This document shows positions 8,826-18,400 of a stretch of DNA of 64,000 bases, one piece after another; the stretch's first letter is position 1, and each line of letters opens with the position of its first letter. The position numbers and the translations under genes were made by a program. The notes beneath the pieces are model-generated. The model was given only the letters and a program-made list of their open reading frames with translations. It was not told the DNA's origin and did not search any database. Source of the DNA: Streptomyces sp. HSG2 (GTDB taxonomy: Bacteria; Actinomycetota; Actinomycetes; Streptomycetales; Streptomycetaceae); the NCBI RefSeq assembly GCF_016598575.1, contig NZ_CP066801.1:3534001-3598000 (forward strand), in the 5' to 3' direction.

Positions 8826-9206
8826 GGGCTGTCGCTCTCTCGTGTGGGGGTGCGGGGCGGCCACGTCGGGCCGGTGCCCGCGGCGGGTGGGGTGTCGGGG
8901 GGCGTCCCCGCACGGCCCGCGGAGCCGACGGGAGTAACGATCGAGGACCGAGGGTGGACATCGGCGAAGGGCAGGGGCACCCGCCTCACGTGGGACCCTC
9001 GCCCGAGGAGTTCTCCCCCTTTCGGGCGATATCCGTTCATCCCCTCGTCTTCACCGGGCGGGGGAGGCGCGGGGCCGCGTCGCCAGGTCACCCTGTAATC
9101 GGCACGAGGGCCGCGGCGACTGGGCCGGCCGATGTTCGGGCCGGGCCTTGGACCCCGGTGAGTCCCTCGCTTGGCTGTGCTTCCACATCGCACCGGAGGA
9201 GTGGGC
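8826..9206. other. 381-bp divergent intergenic region
   Basis: Separates the ATPase gene (minus) from the first small membrane peptide (plus). It must hold both promoters. I see no convincing -35/-10 pair. A short inverted repeat (CGCCCGA near 9001, TCGGGCG near 9025) is present, and no open frame looks coding. Confidence 0.4.
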
Positions 9207-9392
9207 ATGAAACGCGTGGAAAGGGCTGACGTGGCGGATGTGTTCGACGCCCCGCTGACCGAGGATCAGGCCGGATGGCCGGGCGGCGACAAGGGGCCCG
9301 TCGCGGCGGCCCTGACGGTCGGCCTGGCCTTCGTGTCGGGCCTGGGCATCAGCTGCGTCGGAGTCGTCGGTGCCGCCACGACCTTCGGGTGA
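9207..9392 (+). CDS. small membrane peptide 1 (61 residues)
   Basis: The ATG at 9207 is preceded by CCGGAGGAGTGGGC, a strong ribosome site, which is the main reason to call this gene. The product has a charged N-terminal half (MKRVERADVADVFDAPLTED) and one hydrophobic helix from about residue 31 (GPVAAALTVGLAFVSGLGI), rich in small residues and ending in TTFG. It resembles peptide 2 downstream: both have a polar leader, a Gly-Pro-Val at the start of the helix, a Cys in the middle and a glycine-terminated C-terminus. I do not recognise a family. It could be a single-pass membrane regulator or a secreted hydrophobic peptide; no modification enzyme or exporter is adjacent. Confidence 0.65.
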   Translation: MKRVERADVADVFDAPLTEDQAGWPGGDKGPVAAALTVGLAFVSGLGISCVGVVGAATTFG

Positions 9393-9475
9393 GGACGGAC
9401 TCCGAGATGCCCGAGATCGCCACCGGACGGTCGGTGGCCGGCGGCCCGGGGACGGGCGTAGGAAGAGAGCGGAAC

Positions 9476-9655
9476 ATGGAAGACGTACGGGCGTCGCTGT
9501 CGGCCCAAGGCCCCCTGGACGAGGGGAGCCGCGGAGACATCCTTCCCGAACAGCACGGGCCGGTCACTCTCGCCGCCGCGGCGGTGGCGTTCACGGTGGG
9601 GATCTGTGTCTCCGCCGTGGTCTCGGGGGTGGTGGAAATCGCCGTCGGCGGCTGA
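9476..9655 (+). CDS. small membrane peptide 2 (59 residues)
   Basis: The ATG at 9476 follows AGGAAGAGAGCGGAAC. An in-frame ATG at 9407 exists but lacks a ribosome site. The product has an acidic leader (MEDVRASLSAQGPLDEGSRG) and a hydrophobic C-terminal helix starting at GPVTLAAAAVAFTVGICVSA and ending in VGG. It looks like a distant copy of peptide 1, which lies 83 bp upstream on the same strand. Function is unknown; the similarity between the two suggests that they work as a pair or arose by duplication. Confidence 0.6.
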   Translation: MEDVRASLSAQGPLDEGSRGDILPEQHGPVTLAAAAVAFTVGICVSAVVSGVVEIAVGG

Positions 9656-9743
9656 GCCGGGCTGCCCGCGGAGGAGTCGGGGCGTGGAGAGCCGCGGCCC
9701 CGGCCTGGCACACGCCGGCCGGTACGAGGGAATCGAGGTGACC

Positions 9744-9914
9744 ATGTCCCTCCTGGCGAGAATCGACGAGGAGGTTCGGGAGCGACTGACGGAGCGCGCC
9801 GAGGGCACGCACCGGCGGCACGCGCTGCCCGTGGCGCTGGCCCATCCGGCGGCCGCCGCCGCCGTCATCACGACCCAGGTGGTGCTCTTGGCTATCACCG
9901 CCGCCCTGGGCTGA
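9744..9914 (+). CDS. small membrane peptide 3 (56 residues)
   Basis: ATG at 9744 with GAGGTGACC just before it. The N-terminal half is strongly charged (MSLLARIDEEVRERLTERAE) and amphipathic. After HRRHALPVALAHP comes one hydrophobic helix (AAAAAVITTQVVLLAITAALG). The overall plan matches peptides 1 and 2 (leader, then one C-terminal helix ending in Gly), but the sequence is not obviously related. The last 20 bp overlap the 3' end of the convergent DoxX gene. Function is unknown. Confidence 0.55.
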   Translation: MSLLARIDEEVRERLTERAEGTHRRHALPVALAHPAAAAAVITTQVVLLAITAALG

Positions 9915-10359
9915 CGGCCCCCCGACGGCGCGGGGGACGACCGTCTCGGCGGTCGCCTCGCGGGCGCGTTCCGGACAGGCCGGGCGTGCCCGGACCGAAA
10001 AAGACCAAGAGCAGGAAGCCCCAGCAGAACAACGCCGGCGACAATCCGCCGTTCTCCAAGGGGAACAGCCCGTCCGGCTGATGCTCGGTGAAGTAGGCGA
10101 AGGCCATGATCCCGGAGCTCAGGAACGCCGCCGGGCGTGTCGCCGCGCCCAGCAGGACGAGAACGCCGCAGACCAGTTCGATCACCCCCGCGTACCAGTA
10201 CGGCCAGTCCCCGACGGGGCTGCTGTCGCGGCCCAGAACCCCGAACACGGTGGCCGCGCCCTCGCTGGCGAACAGCAGTCCGAGGACGATGCGGAACAGT
10301 CCGAGGACGATCGGCCTGCCGGCCGTCAACCGGTCGTCCAGCGTCGGCTTGGCGCTCAT
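9895..10359 (-). CDS. DoxX-family membrane protein
   Basis: 154 residues from the ATG at 10359, which has GAAGGAGC 5 bases upstream. Four membrane helices are visible: VLGLFRIVLGLLFASEGAAT, WYAGVIELVCGVLVLLGAA, AAFLSSGIMAFAYF and ALFCWGFLLLVFFG. The motifs FRIVLGLLFASEG and GVIELVCGVLVLLG, and the acidic/Gly pattern at the second helix, are typical of DoxX/SURF4-like proteins. In mycobacteria, DoxX takes part in a membrane complex linked to redox homeostasis; the role here is not established. A charged, Arg-rich tail follows the last helix. It is divergent from the PadR gene. Confidence 0.85.
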   Translation of the reverse strand: MSAKPTLDDRLTAGRPIVLGLFRIVLGLLFASEGAATVFGVLGRDSSPVGDWPYWYAGVIELVCGVLVLLGAATRPAAFLSSGIMAFAYFTEHQPDGLFPLENGGLSPALFCWGFLLLVFFGPGTPGLSGTRPRGDRRDGRPPRRRGAVSPGRR

Positions 10360-10536
10360 CGGGGCTCCTTCGTGGCGTCTGTCGGCTCCGGCGGGAGGCG
10401 GCTCGGGAGTGGGTCGACGATCGCCGAGCCGCTCCACGCACCTCATGACGTGTCGCGTGCGCGGATGGTTCAACGCCCCGCCGATCCGACGGGCCGGGAG
10501 CCTCGGGTGGTATGGCGCGCGTGTCGGCTCGATGGC

Positions 10537-10549
10537 TAGGCTGCGGGTG
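10537..10549 (+). promoter_or_regulatory. putative leaderless promoter of the padR gene
   Basis: A TAGGCT hexamer (10537-10542) fits the actinobacterial -10 pattern TANNNT and is followed after 6 bases by the GTG start at 10549. Transcription would begin at or next to the start codon. No convincing -35 is visible and there is no ribosome site. Confidence 0.55.
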
Positions 10550-10887
10550 TGAGACACGACGCGGTCCGCGGCCACCTGGACGGACTTCTCCTCGCCGCCC
10601 TCGAGACCGGGCCCCTGCACGGCTACGCGATCATCACCGCCGTGCAGCGTCGCAGCGGCGGCGTCCTGGAACTGCGCACCGGGACGATCTATCCCGCGCT
10701 GGATCGTCTGGAGCGGCTGGGGTTGTTGCGCAGCAGTTGGCAGACCTCCGGCGAGCGCCGAAGGCGCTGCTACGAGTTGACGGAGGCCGGGCGGCGGTCG
10801 TTGGCCGGTGAACGGACGGCCTGGCAGGAGTTCACGGCCGCCATCGGCGCGGTTCTCGATCCGGCGCCGCCGGAGGCGGCCACATGA
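10549..10887 (+). CDS. PadR-family transcriptional regulator
   Basis: 112 residues from a GTG. It shows the PadR winged helix: GHLDGLLLAALETGPLHGYAI, recognition region SGGVLELRTGTIYPALDRLERLGLL, and wing SERRRRCYELTEAGRR. It should repress its own operon by binding an inverted repeat near the promoter. The stop codon overlaps the ATG of the following membrane-protein gene (ATGA at 10884-10887), so the two are coupled. PadR regulators are often paired with a membrane protein whose cytoplasmic prefix domain is of this kind. Confidence 0.92.
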   Translation: MRHDAVRGHLDGLLLAALETGPLHGYAIITAVQRRSGGVLELRTGTIYPALDRLERLGLLRSSWQTSGERRRRCYELTEAGRRSLAGERTAWQEFTAAIGAVLDPAPPEAAT

Positions 10888-11555
10888 GCGAGGGCGCTCC
10901 CTCGGTCGACCCGATCGGGGACCACGCCCGCGCTCTGGCGTCCGCCGTGCGTGGCCCGGCCGGGGTGAAGGCCCGCATGATCGAGGCGCTGCGGCTCGAT
11001 CTGGAGGACGCGGCGTCGGACCACGGTCGGGAAGGGGTGCCGTATCGGACGGCGGCCCGGCGGGCGGTGCGGGAATCGGGGACGGTGGCGGAGCTGGCGG
11101 ACAGCTGGCAGCGGGAGTTGACGATCGCCCAGACCCGGCGCACCGCGCGTGCCGTGGCCGCCACCGTGCCGCTGCTTGTCGCCTGTCGATACCTCGTTCA
11201 CCGGACCGATTCGGGCCGTGGCCCGGAACTGGCTTTCTTCGCACAGGCCTTGGCCTCGCACCTGACCTGTCTGGCGGGGGTCGCCGCCGTTCTCGCCGGG
11301 GCGGCGCTGATCGTCACCGGGCCGGTCGCCCGGCGGTTTCCCACTCCGGGCGGGCTTCCGTCGGGCGTGGCCTGGTCGGCCACCGTGGCGGGCGCGTCCA
11401 CGGCACTCGCCGCCCTGGCGCTCGCGGTCGCCGTCGTGTCGGGGGCGGATCGGCCGCCGCTCTTCGCGGCGGGCGTCTTCGCCGCCGCCTCCCACGCCGT
11501 CGTGGCCGGCTCGGCCCGCGCCTGTCGGCGCTGCCGCGCCGTTCCGGCCTCCTGA
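10884..11555 (+). CDS. membrane protein coupled to PadR regulator
   Basis: 223 residues. The N-terminal 75 residues are soluble and helical (VKARMIEALRLDLEDAAS... GTVAELADSWQRELTIAQTR), resembling the permease-prefix or HAAS-type domain found next to PadR regulators. Then come about five membrane helices (AVAATVPLLVACRYLV; HLTCLAGVAAVLAGAALIV; VAWSATVAGASTALAALALA; LFAAGVFAAASHAVVAG). The last residues contain a CRRC motif. Start overlap with padR shows co-translation. The function is unknown; a membrane-stress or efflux-sensing role would fit the PadR link but is inferred. Confidence 0.75.
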   Translation: MSEGAPSVDPIGDHARALASAVRGPAGVKARMIEALRLDLEDAASDHGREGVPYRTAARRAVRESGTVAELADSWQRELTIAQTRRTARAVAATVPLLVACRYLVHRTDSGRGPELAFFAQALASHLTCLAGVAAVLAGAALIVTGPVARRFPTPGGLPSGVAWSATVAGASTALAALALAVAVVSGADRPPLFAAGVFAAASHAVVAGSARACRRCRAVPAS

Positions 11556-11611
11556 TTCGGCTCGGCCCGGCCGGTGGCGGCCCGCGCGCCGTGCTCCGTG
11601 GGGTGCCGCAC

Positions 11612-12112
11612 TCACGCGCCGGTGGTGGAGCCCGGTCGGACGATCATCAGGACCACGACGGTCGCCCACAGCAGGTTGAAGACCCCGGTGGTCATGGCGA
11701 GTCGTGCCGACGAATGGGTCGCCGCCCTCGATGAGAGCGCCGCGCCCGTCGTCGCGTCGTCCCCCGACGCGTCCGCGTCCGTCACCGCGAGGAGGCGTTC
11801 CTGGGCGGGGAGGATCGAGAGGAGCAGCAGGGCCGCCGCGACGGCCGTGAGGACGATCGACGCGATGAGCCAGGCGTCGCCGAGCACGCCCATCCGCGCG
11901 CCGGTGGCCACGCCGAGAACGGGCACGGCGGCGGCGACGACCGTGTACCCGCGGCAGATCCGATGCAGCAACGCGGCCCCGGCGGCAGTGCGCGCCCCGC
12001 CCTCCCGGGGGGCCGGTCGGACGAAGCGGGGGAACATCGACGCCGCGACCGTGATCGGGCCGATCGCCACGATCGACGCCAGGACGTGGAGCGAGAGCAG
12101 GAGTTTGGTCAC
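11612..12112 (-). CDS. DUF2269-like integral membrane protein
   Basis: 166 residues from a GTG at 12112 preceded by GGAAGGG. It has four membrane helices: LLLSLHVLASIVAIGPITVA, ICRGYTVVAAAVPVLGVATG, WLIASIVLTAVAAALLLLS and MTTGVFNLLWATVVVLMIV. The opening HVLASIVAIGP is typical of predicted membrane proteins of the DUF2269/DUF2214 kind. The reaction, if any, is unknown. A perfect palindrome lies 27-52 bp before the start codon, so the gene is probably repressed by a dimeric regulator encoded elsewhere. It is divergent from the PKS cluster. Confidence 0.7.
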   Translation of the reverse strand: MTKLLLSLHVLASIVAIGPITVAASMFPRFVRPAPREGGARTAAGAALLHRICRGYTVVAAAVPVLGVATGARMGVLGDAWLIASIVLTAVAAALLLLSILPAQERLLAVTDADASGDDATTGAALSSRAATHSSARLAMTTGVFNLLWATVVVLMIVRPGSTTGA

Positions 12113-12457
12113 GACCGAACCCTTCCGAGGATGAATAGTTGGCAGCCAATGCATTGGCTGCCAAGGCAGTCGTATCATCCGCGAGCACGGGGCGCCAGGG
12201 CCCGTTCGGCGCACCCCTCCCGAACGCGTCGCGCCGAAGCGGGAGTTCGTGGCGACGGAGGCGACCGGCCGAAGTGCCGGGACCGGAGGGCGGCGAGCGC
12301 CCGTGCGGACCGGGCCCCCGCCCCGGTGGCGGCGTCCGAGGATCACCTCAGGTGTTCCAGTGCATCGGCAAAGAACGTTTGAGCGGTCACCGACTTCTGA
12401 CGAACAGTGGGGCCAGGTGATCCGGACGAGTCCCCCGTGCCGCTGTGAGGAAGAGAT
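12113..12457. other. 345-bp divergent region between the DUF2269-like gene and the PKS cluster
   Basis: It contains the palindrome at 12139-12164 close to the minus-strand gene. The plus-strand promoter of the biosynthetic cluster must lie here or be supplied from outside. The sequence just before the PKS start carries GAGGAAGAG as ribosome site. A TTGAGC near 12377 could be a weak -35, but no matching -10 is evident. Confidence 0.45.
12139..12164. promoter_or_regulatory. perfect 26-bp palindrome, probable operator
   Basis: The left arm TTGGCAGCCAATG is followed directly by its exact reverse complement. Each half is itself nearly palindromic (TTGG-CAG-CCAA and TTGG-CTG-CCAA), so it may hold two adjacent sites with centres 15 bp apart. 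It sits 27-52 bp before the GTG of the DUF2269-like gene, where a repressor would block transcription. The regulator is not identified. Confidence 0.75.
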
Positions 12458-15400
12458 ATGTCAGCCGAGGCCAGTTCACGCAGCATCCACGAGATCAGGG
12501 ACTTCACGCTCGCCCGGCTCCAGGAGCTGCTGGACGTCTCCCGTCACGAGGTGGACCGCCGCGCGCCGCTCCACCGGTACGGGCTGGACTCCGCCAAGGC
12601 CGTGCGCCTGGTCGCCGCCCTGTCCGAGTACCTGGGTCGTCCGATCCCGTTCACCCTGGTCTGGGACCATCCCACCGTGGAGGGCCTGAGCGTCGCCCTC
12701 GCCCGGGGAACGGGGGGTGGGCCCACCGCGCCGCGCTCCCTCCCCGGGAGGTCGCGGACCACGCGCGGCGCCCCCGAGCCGGTCGCGCTGGTCGGCATCG
12801 GATGCCGACTGCCCGGAGCCCCCGACCCCGCGTCCTTCTGGCGGCTGCTGACGGAGGGCCGGGAGGCGGTCGGCCCGACCCCGCCCTCCCGCCGGGACCT
12901 GGCGGGGGACGGAGGCGCGCCTCGGTGGGGAGGTCACCTGGACGACATCGATCTCTTCGACCCGCTCTTCTTCGGCATCTCGCCCCGCGAGGCCACCGCC
13001 ATGGACCCGCAACAGCGGCTGATCCTCGAATTGGCCTGGGAGGCCCTGGAGGACGCCGGGGTGCCGCCGCGCGGACTCGTCGGGAGCGACACCGGCGTCT
13101 TCATGGGCGCCAGTTGGAGCGACTACATGGGGCTGGCGCACCGCGCCGGCACCCGGGGGCCGATCGGCCCCCACACCGCGACCGGCACCCACGACAGCGT
13201 CATCGCCAACCGCGTCTCCTACGTCCTGGGACTCCAGGGACCCAGCATGGCGCTGGACACGGCCTGCTCCTCCTCGCTCGTCGCCGTCCACCTCGCCTGC
13301 CAGTCCATCCGGTCCGGCGAAAGCGATCTGGCCCTGGCCGGCGGGGTCAACCTTGCCTTCCTGGGCGATCACTTCGCGGCCATGGACCAGTTGGGCGCGC
13401 TCTCCCCGGACGGCCGTTGCAAGACCTTCGACGCCCGCGCCGACGGGTACGTCCGGGGCGAGGGCGCGGCGGTGGTCGTCCTGGCGCCGTTGCGCACCGC
13501 GCTGGAGCGAGGGCTCCCCGTGTACTGCGTGATCCGCGGCGGCGCGGTCAACAACGACGGCCACAGCAACGGCCTCACCGCCCCCAACCCGCTGGCCCAG
13601 GAAGCCCTGCTGCGGACCGCCTACGACCGTGCCGGCGTGTCCCCCTCGCGGGTGGACTACGTGGAGTGCCACGGCACCGGGACGCCGCTGGGCGACCCCA
13701 TCGAGGCGAAGGCGCTGGCCGCCGTCCTGGGCCCCGACCGCGACCCCGGGGACCCGCTGCGGATCGGTTCGGTGAAGACCAACATCGGCCACCTGGAACC
13801 GGCCGCGGGCATCGCCGGCCTCGTGAAGGTGGCGCTCTCGCTGCGCAACGGCGTCCTGCCGGCCAGCCTGCACTACGACATCCCCAACCCTCGGATTCCC
13901 TTCGAGAGCGCCGGGCTGCGGGTGCAGGACCGCACCACGCCGTGGCCGCGCCGTCCGGAGGGGCGGTCGGCCGGCGTCAGCGCGTTCGGTTTCGGCGGCA
14001 CCAGTTGCCACGTGGTCGCCGAGGAACTGCCGCATCCCGAACACGCGCTGCTGCTGCTGGCCGAGGACTCGCGGGAGGCGCTCGATCGACGCGTCTCGGA
14101 ACTGCGGACCCTCCTCGTGGAGGACCCCGGGGCGGCGCTCCCGGCCCTCTGCTCCCAGGCGCTGCGCGCGCTGGGGAACGGCCCGCACCGGCTCGCGGCG
14201 GTCGCTCGCGACCGTGCCGAACTCCTCTCCGAACTCACGGCGTTCGAGGAGGGACGCCCTCACGACGGGCTGACGGTCGGGGAATCGGGCCGGCGGAGGC
14301 CGCGGGTGGCGTTCCTCTGCTCCGGCACCGGCTCGCAGTGGCTCGGAATGGGACGCCGACTGGCCGTCGGGTCGCCCGCGTTCCGCCGGTCCCTGACGCG
14401 GGTCGACGAACGCGTGCGGGAGCTGTCCGGCCTCTCCGTGGCGGACCTGCTCTTCGCGGCGGAGGAGGACGCCCGGCTCGACGACATGGAGGCCGCCCAG
14501 CCGCTGCTCTTCGCAGTCCAGGTCGCACTGGCGGACACCTGGCGGTCCCTGGGGGTGGAGCCGGACGTCGTCCTCGGCCAGAGTGTCGGGGAGTTCACCG
14601 CCGCGTACCTGTCGGGCGCGCTCGGCTTCGACGACGCCACACTGTTGGCCACGCACCACGCCCGCCTGGTGCAACAGTTGGCCGTGGGCGGCGGCGACAG
14701 CGTGGTGGCGGCCTGTGCCGCGGAGCGCGTCCTGCCCCTGATCGCCGCGGAGGGCGACCGTGTGACCCTGTCGGGCCGGCTGGGCCCGGAGTCCACGCTG
14801 CTCTCCGGTGCGACGGACGACCTGGACGCGCTGACCGGACGTCTCGCCGCCGAGGGCGTCGCCGTGCACCGTGTGCGGATGGGGTACGCCGCGCACTCCC
14901 CGCAGGTGGAGCCGGTCCTGGCGCCGCTGACCACCGCCCTGCGCCCGATCGCGCCCACCGCGAGCCGCATCCCGATGATCTCCACGGTCACCGGTGCGGA
15001 GATCGCCGGGGAGGAGCTGGGGCCGGCCTACTGGGCGGACAACGTGCGCCGGGAGAGCAGGCTGACCGATGCCGTGGCGACCCTCGGCGAGCGCGGGGTC
15101 GACGCGGTGATCGAACTCAGCCCGCACCCGGTGCTGCTCAGGCCGGTTGCGGAGACCCTGGCCGGACGGGGTGTGACCTGCCTGCCCTCCCTGCGGCGCG
15201 GGGTCGACGACGATCGGAGCCTGCTCGCCGCGCTGGGCGCGCTGCACGTGGCGGGGCACCCGGTCGCGGCGGACGCCCTCGTGACCGGCGCCCGGGGCCG
15301 CCACGCGCCCCCCGGCCCCCGGGGGGCGACCGGCCCGGCCGTCACCGACCCGGTCGAGGGAGACGACACGTGTCGCCCCCGGCCCTGGCCCACCCTGGTG

Positions 15401-18400
15401 CCGGTCACCGCGCACTCCCCCGAGGCCCTTCGGGACACCTGCCGCGAGTTGGCCGGTCACGTCGAGCGCGATCCCGACCTGCGCACGTCCGACCTCGGCC
15501 ACACGCTCGCCACCCGGCGGACGCCGCTCGCCCACCGCGCCGTCCTGTTGGCGAGCGACCGGCGGGAGGTCCTGCGGTGCCTGGCGCGCGCGGGCGCCGA
15601 GGAGCCCCACCCGGACGTGGTGCGCGGACGGGACACCGGGGGAGGCGACCGGCGCGTCGCGTTCGTCTTCTCCGGAAGTGGCGCCCACTGGGTCGGCATG
15701 GGCCGTGAGTTGCTCCGGTGGCACGAGGGCTTTCGGGAGTGGATGGCGGAGTGCGACCGGGCGGTGGCCGAGGTGGCCGGCTGGTCGGTGCTCGACGCGC
15801 TGGCGGCGCCGCTCGAGTCCTCCCGGCTGGACGAGATGGACATCCAGCAGCCGGTGCTCTTCGCCCTCCAGGTCTGTCTGGCGCGCCTGTGGAGGAGCCT
15901 TGGCGTGGAGCCGTCGGCGGTGGTGGGGCACAGCATCGGCGAGGTGGCCGCGGCCGTCGCGGGCGGGGCGCTGTCGCTCGCCGACGGGGCCAGGGTCACC
16001 GTCGTCCGTTCCCACCTGATGCAGCACAAGGCCGTCGAGGGCGCCATGATCGCCGTGGAGGCGTCCGAGGAGGAGTTGGCACCCCACCTCGCGGGCCACG
16101 AGGCCCGGTTGGGTGTCGCGGCGCTCAACAGCCCGACCAGCACGGTGGTCTCCGGTGCCCCCGACGCCGTCCGCGTCCTCACCGCGGACCTGGAGCGGGC
16201 CGGTGTCCCGGTCCGGACCGTCCGGGTCGAGCGGCCGGCGCACAGCGTGCTGATGGACCCCGTACTCCCGCCGCTCCGGGAGGAGCTGAGGGACGTCGAA
16301 CCCCGACCGTTCGCCATCCCCTTCCACTCCACGGCCGTCCCGGACGCGGTGAGCCCGCGGGTCGATGCCGACTACTGGGTGAGCAACTTCCGCCGAGCCG
16401 TCCGGTTGGCCCCCGCCATCTCGGCACTGGTCGCCGACGGCATCGACACCTTCGTCGAGATCGGCCCGCACGGCGTGCTGCGCGGCGCCGTCGAGGAGAC
16501 GGCGCTCGCCCACGGCGTCCAGGCGCGCGTCGTGGAGTCGCTGCGACGGGGCGAGAGCGACACGCGCAGCCTGCTGGGGTCCGTCGCCATCCTCTACGCC
16601 GACGGCGTGCCCATGGACCTGGAGTCGCTCTTCCCCCGTGACGCGCGCGTCGTGGAGACGCCCCTCGTTCGGTGGCAGAAGGACCGCTACTGGCTGGACG
16701 CCCCGCCGCCGGCGCCCGATTCGAGGGATGCCGGCGCGGAGACGGCCTCCCGGCGGTCGGCGGAGCCGGTGCGCGACACCCCGGAGGCGGGCGCCCCGGT
16801 GCCCGACGCGGCCGACGAGTCGACTCCGACCCGCGAGGCTCTCCTCGGCGAGATCGCCGAGACGCTCGGGCTGGCCCCCGCCGTCCTGTCCGCCGGATCC
16901 CGACTGGTCGACTTCGGGCTGGACTCCATGCTGGCCATCCGGCTGAGCAACCGGATGCAGACGCTTGTGGGCCATCGGATGTCACCGGTGGAGTTCGTCG
17001 GGGAACGGACCGTGGGCGAGCTGCTCGACCACCTGCTCGGTCTCGTGGTCGGGCCCCGGCCGACGGCGGTCGCGGCGCCCCCGGCGCGGGCCGGAACGGA
17101 CCGGCGCACCCCGTTCGTCGAGACGTTGACGGAGCCCGACGCCGAGGAGCTGCTCGACGAGCTGGTGGCCCGGGGGCTTCTGCCCGCCCCCGACGACACC
17201 ACCCCGGCCCTGGACGCCCTGCGGGCCGCCGGCGAGGACGACGACGCGGCCTTCCGCGTGGCGCCCGCCGGGCACGGACAGTCCGCGCTGTGGTTCATGC
17301 AGCAACTGTCGCCCGACGGCGTCGCCTACAACCTGATGTTCGGAGCCCGCGTCACCACACCTCTCGACCCGCGCGTGCTGGAGCGGGCGGTGCGTGCCCT
17401 GGTGGAGCGCCACCCGGCGCTGCGCACGGTCTTCGTGGAAGCCGGAGGACGGCCCTACCAGCTCGTCCTGGAGGAACCCGTCCACGAGTTCCTGGCCGTC
17501 GACGCCTCCGGCCTCGACGACGACGAGGTCCGCCGGGCGCTCATCGAGCACGGACACCGCCCGCTCGACCTGGACGAGGGGCCCATTCTCCGTGCCGTGT
17601 TGATGTCACGGGGTCCGCGGGACCATCATCTGCTGCTGGTCGTCCACCACGTCGCCTCCGACGCCGAGACCATCGACATCGTCGTCCGCGACCTCCAGGA
17701 GCTCTACGGTCTGATGGCCGGGGGGGCTTCCACCCTCCTGGGACCCGCCCCCGCGTACACGGACTTCGTGGAGTGGGAGAGGGACTGGCTGGAGGGCCCC
17801 GAGGCGAAGGCCGCGCTCGACTGGTGGGCGGGACGGCTGGAGAACCCGCCGCCCCACCTCGACCTGCCCCGCGCGGACGGGTCCACGCGCGCCGGGCCCC
17901 GCGCCGGCGGAGTCGGCTACACCGGGGAGGACCTGACGTTCCGCTGGGACGCGGAGGCCGGTCGCGCGCTGAAGGACTTCGCGGTCCGCGAAGGGGTCTC
18001 GATGAGCACCCTGCTGCTGGCGGGCTTCTTCGCGGCGCTGAATCGCCTCGCCGGCGTCGAGGACGCCGTGGTCGCGACCGCCGTGGCCCAGCGCGGCGCG
18101 GCGGGAAGGGAATCGGCGGTCGGGTACTACCTCAACACCGTCCCGGTACGGGCCAGGCCGTCCGCCGACCGGGACTTCCGCGAGCTGCTGGCCGAGGTGC
18201 ACGCCTACGCGCTCGGTCTGCTGGAGCACATGGACTACCCGTTCGACCTGCTGGTGTCGGAGCTCAACCCGCCGCGCCCGGAGGGTCGTCCGCCGTGGTT
18301 CGACTTCGCCGTCAACTGGCTGTCCGGAGACGCCTTCACGAGCGTCAACACCCTCTTCCACGGAATCGGCGACCCGGTGGGGCCCACCGGCGCGCTGCCC

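Noticed and set aside
9207..9914. Small peptides as daptide or lanthipeptide precursors
   Set aside because: No aminotransferase, methyltransferase, oxidative decarboxylase, lanthipeptide synthetase or exporter is adjacent, so a RiPP call is unsupported.
12476..16975. 1499-residue minus-strand open frame and other long frames under the PKS genes
   Set aside because: High-GC antisense shadow of the ACP-KS-AT-AT gene; no recognisable domain.
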